From contig CAWATZ010000003.1 in the NCBI GenBank assembly GCA_963784995.1, positions 682,001 through 746,000 of the forward strand: a DNA stretch of 64,000 nucleotides, read 5' to 3'. Below the pieces are notes generated by a model. The model did not search any database and was not told the origin of the DNA. It saw nothing but the letters and a program-made list of their open reading frames with translations. The translations under genes and the position numbers were made by a program. Every line of letters begins with the position of its first letter. The first letter of the stretch is position 1. This document shows, piece by piece, positions 10,184 through 18,517 of this stretch. This DNA comes from CAWATZ01 sp963784995 (GTDB taxonomy: Bacteria > Planctomycetota > Planctomycetia > Gemmatales > Gemmataceae).

Positions 10184-11073
10184 ATGTGGTTTGAAGAATT
10201 TCGGCCTTACGTGCCGGTGGCCCAGCGCAAAGCCCAGGCGGCCCGGGAGATGGCGAAACGCCGCAAGAACGGCGCAGACGGTCTCGCCTGTCGTCCTCGA
10301 GGGCCGGACCATTGCGCGCACCTTCTGGGGCAAGGCCTGGTGCGACAACCTGGAGTCCTACAGCGACTTCGCGAACCGCTTGCCGCGCGGCCGCACATAC
10401 GTCCGCAACGGCTCGGTGGTGGACCTGCAGATTCACCCGGGCAAGGTCAAGGCGACTGGTCAGCGGCTCCGAGCTTTACGAGGTCAAATCACCATCGCGC
10501 CGCTGCCGGCCAAGGCAGTGGCGACCGCATCAAGTCGCGCTGCGCGGGGCAGGTCGGCTCGCTGGTGGAACTGCTGCAAGGCAAGCTGTCGAACAGCGTG
10601 ATCGACATTGTCACGGCGCGCGGCGCCGGCCTGTTCCCCAAGCCGAGCGAGATCGAGATGTCGTGCTCCTGTCCGGACTGGGCCGGCATGTGCAAGCACG
10701 TCGCCGCCGTGATGTACGGCGTCGGAGCGCGACTGGATCACCAACCCGAACTGCTTTTCCGCTTGCGCAAGGTCGATCATCTGGAACTGATCAGGAAGCC
10801 GAGTCTCGGGCCAGCAAGGAGAAAGCGAAGCCCCGGAAGAAGACGCTCGCCGAGAGCGACGTGGCCGGGGTGTTCGGGATCGAGCTTGCGGGGACGGAAG
10901 CCGCTACGCCCGCCCCACCGGAGCCGGACACGAAACCCAAGCGGGGCAAGACCAGCAAGGGGAAGCCGGCCGCGAAAGACGTTTCCCCCGCGCCGAAGAC
11001 GACCCGCAAGACTCGGTCCACGCCGAAAACCACGAAAGCGAAGAAGGGCAAACAAGGCGACACGGGAGCGTGA
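10184..11073 (+). CDS. SWIM zinc-finger protein, frameshifted
   Basis: Partner protein of the upstream SNF2 helicase. It begins at ATG 10184 (MWFEEFRPYVPVAQRK) and its conserved pieces lie in different frames: TIARTFWGKAWCDNLESY and LPRGRTYVRNGSVVDLQI, then GQVGSLVELLQGKLSNSVID, then the SWIM motif CSCPDWAGMCKHVAAV (CxCxnCxH, zinc-binding), and last a lysine/alanine/proline-rich tail ending at 11073. Frame changes fall near 10278, 10455, 10495, 10535 and 10795. SWIM domains bind DNA or protein, and the pair is usually assigned to chromatin or DNA-repair-like remodelling, although its role in bacteria is not settled. All key cysteines and the histidine are intact, which argues for indel error or very recent damage. 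Confidence 0.75.
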
Positions 11074-11148
11074 CGGAGCAGCAGGAACGACCTGTTCGGC
11101 AACGCCGGATAGTCCCCGGAGCAGGTCTGGTGCGTAAAAAACCTTGGC

Positions 11149-13923
11149 TCAGAGGGGCACGCACACGATCTTGCCGCAGCCTGGACACCGGATCTTCTTG
11201 CCGGCCAGCGCCGTCCGCGCCTTCAGATCCTTGCCGCAGTCCGGACACGGGAAGGACACGACTTCCTGGCCCGGCTCGTCCTGGTCGGAGGCGGGCTCGA
11301 CCTCCTGTTCCGCGAGGCGTCCGCGTCTCCGGAGGAGCCACAGACCCAGCACGAGCAGGAGCGCAAGACCGAGGATGGCTCCCGCCAACCAGATCTTCCA
11401 TCGCGAAGGGGGAGCGGGGACGGAATCACCCGGCAGCTCCGGAATCGAGCCGGCGCGAATGCGGAGGTCGGTCAGCCGGATGTCGAACGTGGCCTTGGGG
11501 CCGCCCGTCGAGGCCACCAGCCGGATGTCTTTCACGTCGTCTGCCGCGAACGAATACTGATCGAGCAAGGTGAACTCCTTGTCCACGCCCTCCGCAAATC
11601 TGTAGTAATCCAGCAGCGAACCGGTACGGACCAGGTGAAGACGCCCTTTCTTCGCCGCGGTGTAGATGGGTTTCCATGGGTGCTTCTGTTCGCCGGTCTT
11701 CTCATTCCACACCGTGACCCAGGTAGCAATTCGGCTTCCCGGTGAAACGATGGTGTACGAGAGGGTGGCCATGTTCAATCGGGGGGTATCCAGGAGAACG
11801 CCCAGGCTGAAGCGTGTTTGCTTTGGTGACTCCGCCGGCCTGGGTTCCTGAAGGACCTCGTAACTCACCGTGATCTCGAAGTCCCCCTTGATGGGGAACG
11901 TGGTCATGACTCCGGTGCCCTGTAGCTCGCCCGGCCGGCCGGCCGGCAGCGTGATCCGGAGCCCCTCCGGCTCAAAGCGGACGCAGCTCTCGGCGTCCGG
12001 ACCAAACCGCTCCAGACCTTGACAGTTCTCGGGCCCCTTGAGCGATCGATAAAACTCCTGGGCCGGTGCCTTGCGGAGATGGACGTCGTCGCCATCGACC
12101 TGCAAGGCGAACAGCATCAGGCCAAGCGGGCCGCCGCTGGCCAGGAAGTTGCTCGCCGGGGAAAAGGCCAGGGTCGAGATCGGCCGGGTCTGCCTGGGCA
12201 AGCTGGCGATCCGCTGATGCGTCTGGACGTTCCAGAAATGAATGGTGCGGTCCGCGGCGGCGGCCAGCAGCTTGCCGTCCGGCGAAAACGCCACGCCGCC
12301 GACGGTCCCGTCGGCGCCTTCCAGGTTGGCGACAGCCTTTCCGGTCTCGGCGTTCCACAGCCGGACCGTGCCGTTCTTCGCCCCTGTGGCCACCAGGATG
12401 TCATCGGGCGCGACCGCCACCGCCTCGACAGCGTCCTCGTGGCCGCGCAACGTGAAGCGCTGCTGCCCCGTCTCGGCATCCCAGAGGACGGCGGTTTGAT
12501 CCCGGCTGGCGGTCACCAGGCCCTTGCCGTGGTGGAAATACGCTGCCGCGACCACTTCCGCGGAGTGTCCCTGCAACAGCTGTCGCTCCTGGTGCGTCTT
12601 CACGTCCCAGAGTTTCGCGGTCCCGTCCGCACCGCCGCTGAGCAGGGACGCGCCATCCGGAGCGAAGGCCAGGCTCCGGACTCCGGTGGGGTGGGCAAGC
12701 CAGCTGGCCTGCTCCTTTCCGGTGGCCGGATCGCGCAGCTTGACGGCCCCGCTGAACTCGCCGCTGACCAGCGTCTGGCCGTCCGGGGCAAAGACCACGC
12801 TGCTGGTGCCGGGAATCGCCGGCAAGGTGAGCAGCTCCCTGGCCGTCTCCACGTCATAGATTTTGAGATGGCCGGGATGCTCCGGCCTGGCCCCGACGGT
12901 GACCAGCCTCTTGCCGTCGGGAGAGAACGCCAGCGCCGCCACCATCGCATCAAAGACGGGTCCGGGCCGTGGCGCTGGGGTCGCGGGGCGAGCTGCCACC
13001 GGGACGGCGGTTGCTTGCACCTTGAGCTGCTTGTGGGAATCGGAGCCTAGCCGGGAGGCCGCCAGGATACCGCCGCCGATCAGCAGGGCCAGGCCCAGCA
13101 GCAGGGCAACGCCCAGCGTGACACTGCCGCTCACCAGGCTCCCGGCCAGAGCAAAGACCGCCGGCGACAGCGTTGTGGCGGCAACCTTGCCGGAACCCGG
13201 AGGAAGCACCGCCTGGGGCGTGTTCTCGATCAGGGCCGCTGGGGGAGCGGCCGAGGCGGCATTCTGGGCCAGGGCGACCGCCGTCAGCACGGCGGAGAAG
13301 GTGATGCCGCGACGCACCAGGCGGTTCTCCAGCAGCTTGCGGGCCTGGGCCAGCCGGCCTGAGAGGGTTCCCTCCTTCCAGCCCAGCTCCTGAGCCGCTT
13401 CGGCCCGGCTCATCCCCTCCAGGCAGCACAGCACGAATGGGGCACGGAACTTGGCCGGCAGCCGCTGCACTTCTTCATCGAGGATGCGCTGCAATTCCCG
13501 GCAGGCCGCTTCACTGCTGGCCGACGGCTCCATTCGGGCCTCGATGGGAACACCACGGAGGGCGTTCCCTGCAGCGCCTTGCTCGCGGCGAAGACTGCTG
13601 CGCCGGGCTTTCAGGGCGGTGCGATAGGCAACGCCGTGAAGCCAGCTGCCGACCGCCTCGCCCTTGCGGATGGAAGCGGCCTTGCGGGCCAGGATCAGAA
13701 AGGTGGCCTGGAAGGCGTCCTCGGCGTCCTGTGGCTGCTGCAGCACGCGCCGGCACACGCCCCAGACTGTGTTGCCGTGCCGCCGCACCAGCCCCGCGAA
13801 GGCGTCCTCGTCGCGGCGGCGGACGTAGCGCTCCAGCAGCTGCTGGTCGCTGTCGTGCCTGGGTTCGACTCCGATCAGGTTGCGCACGTCGGTCGGCAGG
13901 GTGCCGGCTTGGGGGTTCGCCAT
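11149..13923 (-). CDS. ECF sigma factor fused to WD40 repeats and a zinc ribbon
   Basis: A 924-residue fusion. Residues 20-195 are an ECF sigma factor: region 2 (DAEDAFQATFLILARKA, GSWLHGVAYRTA) and region 4 (LPAKFRAPFVLCCLEGMS, then an HTH). A hydrophobic segment near 250-290 (VTLGVALLLGLALLIGGG) follows, then about seven WD40 blades (320-615, repeats of AFSPDG...LWD), and a region of about 200 residues resembling planctomycete DUF1583-like domains. A second membrane helix (LAGAILGLALLLVLGLWLL) comes next, and the C-terminus holds a zinc ribbon with CPDCG and CPGCG pairs. The sigma domain would thus be anchored in the membrane with a propeller on the other side, suggesting a sensor-regulator in one chain. 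Planctomycete ECF-WD40 fusions are known; the added zinc ribbon is less usual. The linker between regions 2 and 4 contains a dispersed-repeat remnant. Confidence 0.85.
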   Translation of the reverse strand: MANPQAGTLPTDVRNLIGVEPRHDSDQQLLERYVRRRDEDAFAGLVRRHGNTVWGVCRRVLQQPQDAEDAFQATFLILARKAASIRKGEAVGSWLHGVAYRTALKARRSSLRREQGAAGNALRGVPIEARMEPSASSEAACRELQRILDEEVQRLPAKFRAPFVLCCLEGMSRAEAAQELGWKEGTLSGRLAQARKLLENRLVRRGITFSAVLTAVALAQNAASAAPPAALIENTPQAVLPPGSGKVAATTLSPAVFALAGSLVSGSVTLGVALLLGLALLIGGGILAASRLGSDSHKQLKVQATAVPVAARPATPAPRPGPVFDAMVAALAFSPDGKRLVTVGARPEHPGHLKIYDVETARELLTLPAIPGTSSVVFAPDGQTLVSGEFSGAVKLRDPATGKEQASWLAHPTGVRSLAFAPDGASLLSGGADGTAKLWDVKTHQERQLLQGHSAEVVAAAYFHHGKGLVTASRDQTAVLWDAETGQQRFTLRGHEDAVEAVAVAPDDILVATGAKNGTVRLWNAETGKAVANLEGADGTVGGVAFSPDGKLLAAAADRTIHFWNVQTHQRIASLPRQTRPISTLAFSPASNFLASGGPLGLMLFALQVDGDDVHLRKAPAQEFYRSLKGPENCQGLERFGPDAESCVRFEPEGLRITLPAGRPGELQGTGVMTTFPIKGDFEITVSYEVLQEPRPAESPKQTRFSLGVLLDTPRLNMATLSYTIVSPGSRIATWVTVWNEKTGEQKHPWKPIYTAAKKGRLHLVRTGSLLDYYRFAEGVDKEFTLLDQYSFAADDVKDIRLVASTGGPKATFDIRLTDLRIRAGSIPELPGDSVPAPPSRWKIWLAGAILGLALLLVLGLWLLRRRGRLAEQEVEPASDQDEPGQEVVSFPCPDCGKDLKARTALAGKKIRCPGCGKIVCVPL
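13549..13577 (+). repeat. Half-copy of the 62-bp palindromic repeat inside the sigma-WD40 gene
   Basis: The plus-strand text around CACGGAGGGCGTTCCCT matches the right arm of the palindromes at 26016-26077 and 56294-56355, with a few changes. On the coding (minus) strand it translates as GNALRGVP, the same peptide those palindromes would encode. It lies between sigma regions 2 and 4 and keeps the frame open. Confidence 0.6.
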
Positions 13924-14165
13924 CGGCCTGTTCTCCTTGGGGCGGCTCTATTCTTATAGTCCCCGGGACACCGTCGGCGCGTAGACTTTTTTTCTACCAT
14001 GCTTGCCAGAGGGAGAAAACTGTGGTAGAACACTCCTTCAGCAATCCCAGGGAAGGGGCTCTGAAGGGCCAGGTCTAGCTCAGGTGCCTTGCACCAGGGC
14101 GGCGTTGCGCCGCCCGAGCGTTTACCTACCCAAACATCACAAGGAAGGCTGTTTCAGCCCCGCTT

Positions 14166-14252
14166 CCGGCACCACCACCATTGGGGCCCGATCGGACTGG
14201 AACAATCGCGCCAATCGTGATCCCGATCGGGCCCCAATGGTGGTGGTGCCGG
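14166..14252. repeat. Perfect 30-bp inverted repeat
   Basis: The left arm 14166-14195 and right arm 14223-14252 are exact reverse complements over 30 bases, with a 27-base loop. The arms contain the TTGGGGCCCGATCGG core. The element lies downstream of the DUF5681 gene (minus strand, stop at 14359) and upstream of the divergent region of the sigma-WD40 gene. It has no U-tract, so it is either a structured 3' end or a mobile palindrome. Nothing else is evident between 13924 and 14165. Confidence 0.8.
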
Positions 14253-14358
14253 CGGGTCCGAGAGCCTTCCGAGTCCCAGGTCGTGTTGTAGACGCCCTTC
14301 AGAGGCAGGGGCTGTTCGACGAACCCATCGAGCAGCCCTGTTTCTTTCCTGTCCGCGC

Positions 14359-15177
14359 TCACCGAGTCCGCCGCCGATCGGACCCGTTTGGTATCGGCGG
14401 CTGGGTTTCGTCCGTCACTTCCGGGCGCTGTGCGTCGCCAGTCCTCCGAAAGATCGTCTGAAGGACCTTCTGCCACAGCTCGCGGTTTCCCGACCGATCG
14501 GCGGGACGAGCGCTGCCGGCCGGTTTCGGAGTCGGGGCTGGCTCCTTGCGCTCCGCCGATGCGGAACGCTCCGGCTTGCTGGTTGCTGGCCTGGGCCGAG
14601 GAGCCGGCTCCGGCGGAGCCACCGGCGCGGTCTGCGCCGCGGCCGGCTCCGCGCGTTGCTGATCGGAGAGGGAATCGCGGCATTGCTGGCTGAAGTTCCG
14701 TCCCAGCGACTCCTGAATGGGCGGGATGAGGGCGCGCAGGAGGGCGCAGGCCAGGGGAGCCTGCATCCCACCTACCAGCGGCAGGAAGTCGTCGCCGGCC
14801 ACCGCCTCCTGCTGCCACAGCAGCCACTCCTGCTGGTCCAGCGTGTCCGGATCGACCGCCTTGTCCGGCTTGCCGATGGCGTAGGACAGCACCAGCCGGG
14901 CCGCCGACAGGTCGCCTTCTTTCGCTTTCTGGAGCAGCTGGCGCACGATCGCTTGCAGGTCCTCGGCCGTAACCGCGTCCAGCATGGCCTGACGCAATGC
15001 GGCCGTCCGGCGGGCGAAGGGGTTGCCGGGACCGCCCTTGTTGTTTTTGCAGAAGCGGCCCCGGTTGTCGCGATCCGGGTTGGCCGAGGCGTTGTCGTTG
15101 CCGGCGGCAGGCCCGGAGGCCGCGCTCGTCGGGGGAGCGCCGGTCCCGTTGCCGGCGTGAGGATCAAGCGGATTCAT
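14359..15177 (-). CDS. DUF5681 domain protein
   Basis: A protein of about 272 residues with the DUF5681 signature near residues 35-60: NRGRFCKNNKGGPGNPF followed by alanine-rich helices (ALRQAMLDAVTAEDLQAIV) and SAARLVLSYAIGKPDKAVDP. The family is common in planctomycetes and in phage-like contexts, and its function is unknown. The second half is low-complexity Ala/Pro/Arg. I take ATG 15177 (MNPLDPHAGNG) as the start, since the in-frame TTG at 15186 is too close to the AGGAG upstream. No neighbour suggests a phage. Its 3' end is followed by the 30-bp inverted repeat. Confidence 0.75.
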   Translation of the reverse strand: MNPLDPHAGNGTGAPPTSAASGPAAGNDNASANPDRDNRGRFCKNNKGGPGNPFARRTAALRQAMLDAVTAEDLQAIVRQLLQKAKEGDLSAARLVLSYAIGKPDKAVDPDTLDQQEWLLWQQEAVAGDDFLPLVGGMQAPLACALLRALIPPIQESLGRNFSQQCRDSLSDQQRAEPAAAQTAPVAPPEPAPRPRPATSKPERSASAERKEPAPTPKPAGSARPADRSGNRELWQKVLQTIFRRTGDAQRPEVTDETQPPIPNGSDRRRTR

Positions 15178-15276
15178 GGTTCGCAAACGCTCCTGTGAGA
15201 TGACACTGTGCCCCGAGGGGATTTCTCACTCCAGTATGAATAGGCCGGGTTGCTTTGGGGGAGAGCAGTTTGGCTG

Positions 15277-18006
15277 TCAGACGCGGACACTTGGAGTTTT
15301 CCCGGACGACACTGGAGTGCGCCCGTGGCGTGACAGGCGATGCGGGGCACAGCCAATCCTCATTCCGACCGCTCCCAGACCGCGGGTAGTTTCCTGGAGT
15401 CCTGCGCCGCAGGTCTGCGAGACAACGAAGCCGCTGGCCTGCGACACGTAAAAGATCCGGCCGTTGGAAACGACGGCGCCCAGGCATTCGCGCGAGTCGA
15501 TCGCCGGACCGGTCGAGACCAGCTTGCCGCCGGCGGCGAGGTCGATCATGTCCATGTTGGCGCCCAGGACGTACGAGCCCGACATGGTGAACCGGCAGCA
15601 GGCGTAGTTGTGATCGACGCCGCCGACCACCTTGCCGGTCTTCCGGTCGAACACGTTGCCGCGGCCGCGCAAAGCGTTGGAGAAGATGAACTGCTCGCCT
15701 ACCGTGACGACGTTGAGCGCGGAAGTGATGGGGTCGGACTTCCAGACGAGCGAGCCGTCCCTGGCGTCCAGGCACCACACGAAACGGTCCCGGGTGTCCT
15801 CGCTGGCCTGATTGTTGCCGCCCAGATAGAGCCGGCCATCGCGCGCGGACAGGGTACACTTGGCGGTGACGTAATGTTTGGTCGTCAGCCAATCGACCTT
15901 GCCGGTCTTCGGGTCCAGGCACGCCGTCAGGCCGTTGTTCTTCGGCAAGCCGCGGTCAGCCTTCTTGCTCGCCGCGTAGCCGAAGAACGTGGAATAGTAC
16001 AGCTTGCCGTCCAGCAGGCAGAGGCCGCAGTCGTTGCCGCCCCGGCCATATTCCGAGAAATCCTTCTGCCAGACCACCTTGCCGGTGTCCAGGTCCCAGG
16101 CCCAGAGCAGCGGTCGGTTGTCCCTGGGATAGTACGGGTTGTCGTTGGAATAGATCCAGGCCATGGTCTCCCGGCCGTCCTTCGACGCCTCCGGCGTGCC
16201 CTTGAACGTGAACGGCTTCTCCGTTCCCTGAAAGGCATACTGGCCGGAGCCGGAGGCGTAGATCGCGAGGTTGCCATGCACCACCGGCGGGAACTGCCGA
16301 CTCCAGCTCGGCGAGCCGGTGAAGCGGGCTTGCCAGACCAGCTTGCCCGTCGCAGCGTCGAGGCAGCGCATCAGCGATTGCTTGATGCCGGCCTGGGGAA
16401 CGATCAGCTTGCCGTTGAAGTAGAGGGGCGACGTGAAGGAGAGATAGACGCCGGGCCAGTAGCGACGCCACAGCAGCCGGCCGGTGTCCTGCTCCACCGC
16501 GATGATTTGCCCTTCGGCCGTGTGCGTGTACAGCCGGCCGCCGCCACAGACCGGCAAGTGCTTGATGGTGCCCTCCAGCCGGCGGGCCCAGCGCATGCGC
16601 AGCGGCGGCTTCAGGCCCTGGACGTTCGCGTTGGTGCCTGCGAAGTCGCCGTAGTTCGTGTACCAGTCGTACTTGGCGTCGGCGAGCGGGCCGGCGATGG
16701 GACTGCGGATGCGATTGACTTCCAGGTCCTTCTCCGGCAGCGCCGCCTTGCCGTCCGGCCCCAGCACGTAGAGATAGCCGTCCTCACACGGCACCCAGAT
16801 CCGGCCGGCTGACACGGCGACCGGGGCGGTGATCGGCGAGCCGAACGCGGTCGCGAAAGACCACGGCTCGCCGCCGGCCAGCGGCACGACGTACAGCTTG
16901 CCGTCCAGGCCGCCGTAGATGACGTGGTCGCGGGTCAGCACGGGTGGGCAAATGGATGCGGCCGGGCAGAGCACCTCCGGCTTTTTCTGGCCGGGGCGGT
17001 GCCGGCACAGACCCAGGCCTTGCTCGGGCTTCACCCGATAAACGTCGTTGCCGCGGATGCTCACCGAGGCGAAGCTCAGCAGGCCGGGCAGATGGATGGC
17101 CGTCTCGGTCCCCTTGACGAAATTGGTCTGCACCTTGCCGTCAGCCAGACGCAACACCTCCACCCGCCCCGCGTTGTCGCGGCGGTGCCACTGGACGTAG
17201 ACGTTGCCGGCTTCGTCAGCGCTTTGACCAAATGTGGCCGGATATTCGGAGCCGTCGTAGGCGGGAATCACGCCAACCGAGCGCAGTTGCGGCCGGGCGC
17301 CGCCATCTTCCAGGAACACGGTGCGCCCGCCCGCCGGCATGACGACGGTCTTGCCAAGCAGACAGATGTCGCGGGAACAGACGAAATGGTCGCGCCAGGT
17401 GACGCGCGTTTTGCGGTCCTTCAACCACTCCTCGCCGCTCCAGCGGTTGCCGTCGAACTTGATGACCTCTTTCACAAAGTCCCAGGTCCAGACTTGCTCG
17501 CCATCCGGCTTGAGGGCATACACCCGCGCGCCCAGGGTCGCGAAATAGACGCGGTCGGCCCCGGCCGCGGGGGAGGAGAAAATCGGCTCACGGCAGTCGA
17601 TCTCGCGGACCACGGCACCGGTGTCCCGGTCGAGCACGTGGACGTAACCGGCCGTCGTGCCGACGTGGACGTATTTGCCGATCACCGCGGGGGCGGCGAC
17701 GTTGTTGCAGTTGCCCGGCCCGCCGCGAGTGGCAAAGCGCCACAGCACCTTGAGCGTCCGAGCGTCGATTGCCCAGACGACACCCGAGCCATCGATCACG
17801 AAAACCTTGCCGCCGGCAATCACGGGAGCCGCGTAGATCCCGTCCGACAGCGGCACCGCACCGACCAGGCCGAGTGGTGTTTTCACCGCTGCACCGGGGT
17901 TGTTGCCGGACCGGAGAGCGCCGCCCTGAAGCTGCGGCCAGTCGTCGCTGCCCCGGACGACCGCGGCGGCGAGAAACAACGCGATTACAACTGTGAAGGA
18001 TTTCAT
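15277..18006 (-). CDS. Secreted PQQ-repeat beta-propeller protein
   Basis: A 909-residue protein with an N-terminal signal peptide (KSFTVVIALFLAAAVV, cleavage near residue 20) and then repeated PQQ-type blades. Many have the pattern W..DLDTGKVVW, LDAATGKLVWQARF or FDRKTGKVVGG, about two propellers in all. Such proteins in planctomycetes are exported and thought to act as binding or scaffold domains; a redox enzyme role would need quinone-binding residues that I cannot establish. The extreme C-terminus (about 35 residues, Arg/Gly/Ser-rich) is atypical and may be read-through after a lost stop. It stands alone, 270 bases from the next gene upstream. Confidence 0.85.
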   Translation of the reverse strand: MKSFTVVIALFLAAAVVRGSDDWPQLQGGALRSGNNPGAAVKTPLGLVGAVPLSDGIYAAPVIAGGKVFVIDGSGVVWAIDARTLKVLWRFATRGGPGNCNNVAAPAVIGKYVHVGTTAGYVHVLDRDTGAVVREIDCREPIFSSPAAGADRVYFATLGARVYALKPDGEQVWTWDFVKEVIKFDGNRWSGEEWLKDRKTRVTWRDHFVCSRDICLLGKTVVMPAGGRTVFLEDGGARPQLRSVGVIPAYDGSEYPATFGQSADEAGNVYVQWHRRDNAGRVEVLRLADGKVQTNFVKGTETAIHLPGLLSFASVSIRGNDVYRVKPEQGLGLCRHRPGQKKPEVLCPAASICPPVLTRDHVIYGGLDGKLYVVPLAGGEPWSFATAFGSPITAPVAVSAGRIWVPCEDGYLYVLGPDGKAALPEKDLEVNRIRSPIAGPLADAKYDWYTNYGDFAGTNANVQGLKPPLRMRWARRLEGTIKHLPVCGGGRLYTHTAEGQIIAVEQDTGRLLWRRYWPGVYLSFTSPLYFNGKLIVPQAGIKQSLMRCLDAATGKLVWQARFTGSPSWSRQFPPVVHGNLAIYASGSGQYAFQGTEKPFTFKGTPEASKDGRETMAWIYSNDNPYYPRDNRPLLWAWDLDTGKVVWQKDFSEYGRGGNDCGLCLLDGKLYYSTFFGYAASKKADRGLPKNNGLTACLDPKTGKVDWLTTKHYVTAKCTLSARDGRLYLGGNNQASEDTRDRFVWCLDARDGSLVWKSDPITSALNVVTVGEQFIFSNALRGRGNVFDRKTGKVVGGVDHNYACCRFTMSGSYVLGANMDMIDLAAGGKLVSTGPAIDSRECLGAVVSNGRIFYVSQASGFVVSQTCGAGLQETTRGLGAVGMRIGCAPHRLSRHGRTPVSSGKTPSVRV

Positions 18007-18219
18007 GACACCTGTCTCCGCCTGGCCGAAACGCTTGACCCAACCGTTCCCCGATGGACACCGATGGGTCGGGGCTGCGACTCCAGCAGTTGAGCTTATC
18101 CATCCCAGGGGCCGGTTGCAACCGCGGCAAATGATTGAGGAACTCGTCCGGCCTGGTCACGAAGGAGCAGACGACAACTGAATGCTCCTTGTTGCACCAG
18201 CGGCACCTCCCTGGTAGTT

Positions 18220-18517
18220 TCATGACACCAGCCGGCCCGACAGAACACGGATAACCTCCGCAAGTTCGGAAGCGCAATCGAAGGACCCACTGTTTCCTGA
18301 CCAACCTTGCTCCTGGCAGCGCTGTCTCGCGGTGCGGATGAGCGGATCACACGTGGGAAGGCCGCCTGCCATCTGGATGGCAATGCGCCATTGGGAGATG
18401 GGGAAACGGTAGGGGATCGCCTTGTCGCCGCAGAGGGCCCTTGGGTGCATCCCTTCGGTGAGCATGGCCGTGAACATGCGCTTGTCGGTGAGAACGTAGA
18501 CCAGGGCAAACAACGCC
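18220..18517 (-). other. Probable out-of-frame C-terminal extension of the HEAT-repeat protein
   Basis: Just beyond the HEAT gene stop, another minus-strand frame reads as ordinary protein (ALFALVYVLTDKRMFTAML, then AIPYRFPISQWRIAIQMAGG) to a stop at 18220. The composition is protein-like, so a one-base frameshift near 18535 may have cut the real C-terminus. The rest of the gap (18007-18219) holds nothing I can name. Confidence 0.45.

Noticed and set aside
9083..10348. A 421-codon minus-strand frame opposite the SNF2 gene
   Set aside because: The plus strand carries all helicase motifs; the minus-strand product has no recognisable domain.
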